Shown: positions 50,401 through 56,400 of the stretch, piece by piece
Layout: the number at the start of each line of letters is the position of its first letter
Position numbering within the stretch: position 1 is the first letter of the stretch
Source of the DNA: Maniola hyperantus
Lineage: Eukaryota; Arthropoda; Insecta; Lepidoptera; Nymphalidae
Length of the DNA: 64,000 nucleotides
Assembly (NCBI RefSeq): GCF_902806685.2
Contig: NC_048554.1
Location: 5,580,001 to 5,644,000 of the forward strand
Reading direction: 5' to 3'
Notes under the pieces: generated by a model
Told to the model about the DNA's origin: nothing
The model's database searches: none
Seen by the model: only the letters and a program-made list of their open reading frames with translations
Program-made: the position numbers and the translations under genes

Positions 50401-53400
50401 CCGCTAAGAAAGGATTTTTGAAAATTCAACCCCTATAGGGGTAGAATAGGGGTTCGACATTTGTGTAGTCCGCGCGGACTAAGTCGCGAGCATAAGCATC
50501 CATAAAATTTTATCTGATTTTTGATGTTAAATGATGATGCGTTCTAAGTTGGATACTTACTGATATCGAGATGTCATACGTCATTTTTTTCCCCACTTTC
50601 TTTACAGTTAAAATGTTAACGTCCAAAATCTAAAATTGCTTGACGATACGGCTTTGTCAGTGAACTAGTAATTGAATGATGCCCGTGCTATAAATAAAAA
50701 TGTGTAGGCAGAATCACGTACAGAAATAGATGAACTACAATCAACTTTGTAATATAATTTGCTGCTGAAGGGCTATAATTAACCCTCTGTAACCTCGTTA
50801 ATTTTCATACGCGGTCTAATAAATGTGTGGTCACGTTACAGGTATTGAGTTACCACGCGTCCGCTTCGTTGGACGACGCCCAGCGGTTAAGAGTGAGTAG
50901 ACACAAACAAACGCCATTATGATCAGAGAGTCCATAGGGAATTTTACGTCTCACCAAACCAAATCAAATTCGAGAGTCGAAATACTTCCTCGTTACAGTA
51001 AAATGGACCTAAACAGCCTTGAATTGAAGTCAAATATTCAATGCCACTGATTTTAATTTCGCAATGTTTCCGCTTGGAGCGCTGGCTGTAGAAGTGTAGA
51101 CAAACTTGAGCTTTAAAACAAGGCATTTAAGATCCAGTTTACTGTAACGCGGAAGTATTTCTACTCTCGAATTTGGTTTGGTTTGGTGAGACGTAAAATC
51201 TTGTACTACGGGTACAGAGAGTCCATAGGGAATTTTGAGAAGGTTCTTTCATAATAACCCCAATAGTTGAGCCTCAAAGTGGTTCTTCTGCGCTTGGTAT
51301 TTATGGTATGGTAAACTATAACTGTCACTGATAGGTCATACTTTATCAGTTAGTACCAGTAATGTACTGCTTACCTACAACTGCTGACCTACATTTGTTT
51401 ATTAGTTTAGAGTTTATCTATGTAATTATTATATATTTTTTTTAATTAAGTAACTTATTTTAACTTATTTTAGTAGTAAAATTACCTGACACTTTATTCG
51501 CATGCGGTGATCACCTTTAATTAGCTCGTCATTTTATCTAAGAACTTTTGTATTTTTAATTTTGTGTTTGATGTAGATGATTAGCTGTTGGTGAATGGTG
51601 ATCCTAATAAATGAAAAAAAAATATGTAGATGTAGGTTGTACAGTACGCGGCAGAAAATAATGTACATCAGCCTTTAGAATGCTATTTCGGCTTTGTAGA
51701 GCGTTGTCTCTATCACTCATTAGTCATACCTATATGACGTTTTGTGGGTCTCAATGATAGGGACGACGCTCTACAAATCTGCTATCTCCTTCTAAATGTC
51801 GATGTATACCATTATATTGCTGTCCGATTGATAAGCTATCAGTGGGACAGCAATGATCCCCGAAATAAAATGGATAGCAGTACATTTACACCTGTTATTT
51901 TAAGTTAATTTAGAGAATGTGTACAACAGAATTAGCCACATTGTATTATTTGATTTATGATTTTTTTTTTGTTTTTTCTTTTTTTAAAAAGGAATATTAG
52001 CCATGGTAAATGACTAATATTCCCCTTTCCTCTCCAACTAAGCGTCAGGCTTGTGCTAGGAGTAGGTACGACAATAGTGCAACGGGCGGGGTTTGAACCC
52101 GCGTCGACCATTCGGTTTTCAGTCCACTCCTTTACCCGTTGAGCAGTACATTACATTCACACCTTGTTGAGCAGTAGCAGTACATTTACACCTGTTATTT
52201 TAAGTTAATTTAAAGAATGTGTACAACAGAATTAGCCACATTGTATACCTACCACTGCACACCGCTATTAAAATGGAAACGATTATATATTATATCGAGT
52301 GGTTGCGATAATTTTATTTAAAGTGTTTTGACACTTCACTCAAACAATCCACTGTTTGTGCCGTGACCTTATAGCTGGCGTGTGTTTTGTTTTGGAAAAA
52401 AATTAAGATATTATAAATCGAGAAAAAAACATAGAATTTCCACCTACAATGTTCAAAAATCATGAATACCATGGACTAGAAACACCTCAAAATTACCTAC
52501 GGGCTCTCGGCCTTGTAAATTGACACTTGTAACACTATAGCCTGACTGTGACGTCAGGATTGACGTCATTAAAACTCCTCTGCAGGAATAGGTAGGTACT
52601 CGGAATAGCCATCGGCTTAGTTATGACGCTATTCGATATGCGTTCGTTACGATGAAATCCATAACGGCTTTGTTTATTTAGTTCACCTTTCTTGATATTA
52701 CGATTTCCGCGTAACAACCCATGCATAATGTTTATTATGTAGTGTTGATATATATTTCAGAGTTCCTAGTATGTCGTCAAAGGTAAAGACTAAACATGCT
52801 GAACAGTAAAAATTCTAAATCGGTACTTAGATTACCTTACGACTTTACTAAAACGCGTATGTACGTTAATGCGTAAGATTGTCATTGATATTTAGTGTGA
52901 TTTGTGCAAAGCTGTTCTCAAAAGCACTCAACGGATTTAGTTAAAGTTTTTTCTGATAAATAAAAAACCATTATGGCGATTACGCACTGCGCTTCCGTCA
53001 TCCGAGTTCTATCCGTCATCCGTGAGAAATGAGAATACAAGCGATTATCTATGATATATGTCATACGCTACCATACAAAACAAAAAGGAACGTATTTTCA
53101 CGGACTCGAATCAGGTAAGTGCGTAACCGCAGTTAGGCAGGGTCTTTCAGAAAAACTTCCTTTAAACATAAGCCGGGCAAAGCTACTGAGCTAGGTACAG
53201 GTAAATAAAACACGAGTGACAAAAATAAGACCACATTTTCCCGCAAATAAAAACACCTGTAAAAATATAACCATTTATTTTTCTAACATGTTTTTCTCCC
53301 TTTTACAGAACTTAAGGATACCCTCGTCAGCCCACTTTAACTTACACGAGCTAGCGTTTGACGATATAGACCTTACGGATGACGACACCCTCCGGGCGTG

Positions 53401-56400
53401 TTTACGGATGTTCTTAGACCTCGACTTTGTGGAGATGTTTCACATAGATTACAGCGTGCTGTGCAGGTGGCTACTGAGTGTTAAGAAGAATTACCGCAAT
53501 GTAACGTACCATAATTGGAGGCACGCGTTCAACGTAGCTCAGATGATGTTCGCGATACTGACTGTGAGTATTAGCTTTGCTCTTCACCAATATACTTTTG
53601 ATGAAAAAAGAAACTAGAAATAAAAATAGCATCATATTTTTTTAATAATTTCCTTCTGTCAAGATTTTATTCGGCTTATAGGTAGCTGTTTTTAGGGTTC
53701 CGTACCTCAAAAGAAAAAACGGAACCCTTATTGGATCACTTAGTTGTCTGTCTGTCTGTCATGAAACCTACAGGGTACTTTCCGTTGACCTAGAATCATG
53801 AAATTTGGCAGGTAGGTAGGTCTTATAGCAGACATAAGGGGAAAAATCTGAAAACCATGAATTTGTGGTTACATCACACATGGTAATGTATTTTAAACCT
53901 GGAAATAATCATTCTCGTATAAAGGAGTAAATTGCCAATTAATTAAAATTGGATAAGGTTTTAAATTGCATTTTCGAATTTTAGAGTAAATGAGTTAGGT
54001 TTATTTTTGAACTCAATATGGCAACAAGTACAATTAGTTTTATTTAATGAAGTATACACGATACCATGTAAGTAATTTCTGAATCCAGTTTTGATTAATC
54101 AACTTTGAAATTGGCTGTACGCATGAGGTTCTACTACAATTAGGTACAGTAGGTAAAGTTCAACAGCTTTCATTCAGTTTTTGCTCCTCCTTTTAAATTT
54201 TATTTTGTGCGATTACAACATTGTTTTATTCGCCTCAATCCTCAATAGTATTTTACATACTGCATGTAGGATGTATTTTACATGCTGTCAAATGACAGCA
54301 CGTAAAATAGGTATAGGATTCGTATTCAATACGGATGCGAATTTTGGAAACCAACTATTTAGTCAGTTAAGGAAAATACGAGATATTTAAGAGAAAATCG
54401 ACTAAGTAAATGATTTTTTGTCTACTTTAGTCACGTGATCGTGAACGACTTTGATGTCTTTTCTTGCAATGAAAATACATTTTCTATAGATTCCTTAGTC
54501 ATCAGTAATTAACGTAGAATAGTTTTTAATTTTTTTTTAAATACCCTATTATAATATTAGAAAGTAGAACTGGACGTATTTACAAGGTATTGACCGAACT
54601 GGTCTGCGCTCACAAAACAGTTTTCACGAATTATTTTTAATTTTTTAGTTTACTTTCGTCCTGTGTTTAGTTTTGAAATAGTTTTATTTTCAGGAGACCC
54701 AGTGGTGGAAAATATTCGGAGAGCTGGAGTGTTTGGCTTTAATTATTGGCTGTTTGTGCCACGACCTAGATCACCGGGGGACCAATAACTCTTTTCAGAT
54801 CAAGTAAGTTAAATTAATTATAATTTCAATATTAATGGCGTGTTTTTTAAAATTCAGATTAGCGGTTAGCCCTTTACTGCAATGTCACCTGGTGGTATGT
54901 TATCACAAAATACAATTTAAAACCTTATTTTAAATAAGGTTTAAAAATAAGGTTTTAATTTTATAAGTTATTAAAATGTCCTCATATAAAGCTTGCACGT
55001 GGATATAGATCACAACGCGTAGAGGCTTATTGAGAGTTTTAATCTTTATAATAACCTAACTGCAATATTAACTTGCAGTCTAAGATGGATGCGAGTTTGT
55101 ATTAAACCCTTTGGTTTCTACACGGCATCGTATCGGAAGGCTAAATCGCTTTACGGCAGGGTGGTAACTAGCCACCTAAACCCAAATCAAGCAAGCAACA
55201 CGCGTTGCATTGGCGGTGTGGCGCTTAAGTGGTGCCACTGCTCTATCCTTGATCCTATATAGAAATTACTGTACTATGCTACGTACACAATGCGTTACGT
55301 CTTCATGCTGGTGCCACTGCGCTATCCTTGATCCTACATAGAAATTACTGTACCATGCTACACAGTACACAACGCGTTACGAGGTCGCGTCGTGCGGCGC
55401 CACGCCACACTCGCAACGTATTTGGGACCAGATAGAGGCTGGGAGGAGTCAGTGCAGCGCAACGCCATCATCTCTGCCGGAGCGGCAATGCAGTGTTCCA
55501 AACGGAAATGTTGAAAAACAAAAAAATCTGTAGTCCTGAAAAAATATTTTAAAACAATGACCTCTAGGTAAATTTTACTTTTCCACAGTGTTTCGATAGT
55601 CTATCAACGTTGGCAATTTTTTTCAAGGCACTTGCAGCTAAGCACCATCATTTTATGATTCCAGGGCATCCTCACCCCTGGCCCAGTTGTACTCTACGTC
55701 CACGATGGAGCACCACCATTTCGACCAGTGTCTCATGATCCTCAACTCGCCCGGCAACCAGGTGCTGGCCAATCTATCCTCGGAAGATTATGAGAAGGTC
55801 GTCAAAGTCCTAGAAGACGCTATACTGTCCACCGATTTAGCTGTGTATTTTAGGTAAGGTTTTAAAAGTTACTGTGCAAATTTTTGTGAAACATGTGCAC
55901 ATCGGAAGTGCATATAATGTTTTGTGAAACATTGGAGTTTATAAGAGGTCGGCGGGTTGATTCGCTAACTCCACTGAATAGAGCCACCGAGCGTATTTGA
56001 CATTTATTTTTAATCTATTGAAAGTTGTCTACGAAAAGTTATTTTTATCTCGCTCAGTGAAGCGGCAATGTAGAAACAACCAATGTCACATGAGCTCGGT
56101 GGATATCACTCAGTGTTAGACACAGAGTTAGCGAATCATCCCGCAGGTCTTGACCAAAATAAAGACTTGAGTTGTTATAAAAACCTTCAGCAACAAGGTT
56201 CCTATTCAACAAAGCGTGTAGCAAAAAAGTAATTTTAAAAAAATCATGATTTTTATTACTACAGCCCAAGACCCTATTGTTACAATAATAATCGGCCAAC
56301 GATGAAACCTGAGGCTGTTAAGATTTTATTTTCAGTATACCAATTTTAATCTTATGTCAAAGTACGTAAAACTGAGTTTCGGTAATTATCAAAAAGAGTT

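Noticed and set aside
53216..53617. 133-codon frame as a separate gene with an ATG at 53216
   Set aside because: The frame is exon 8 of PDE11 read through both splice sites; homology covers only 53309-53563.
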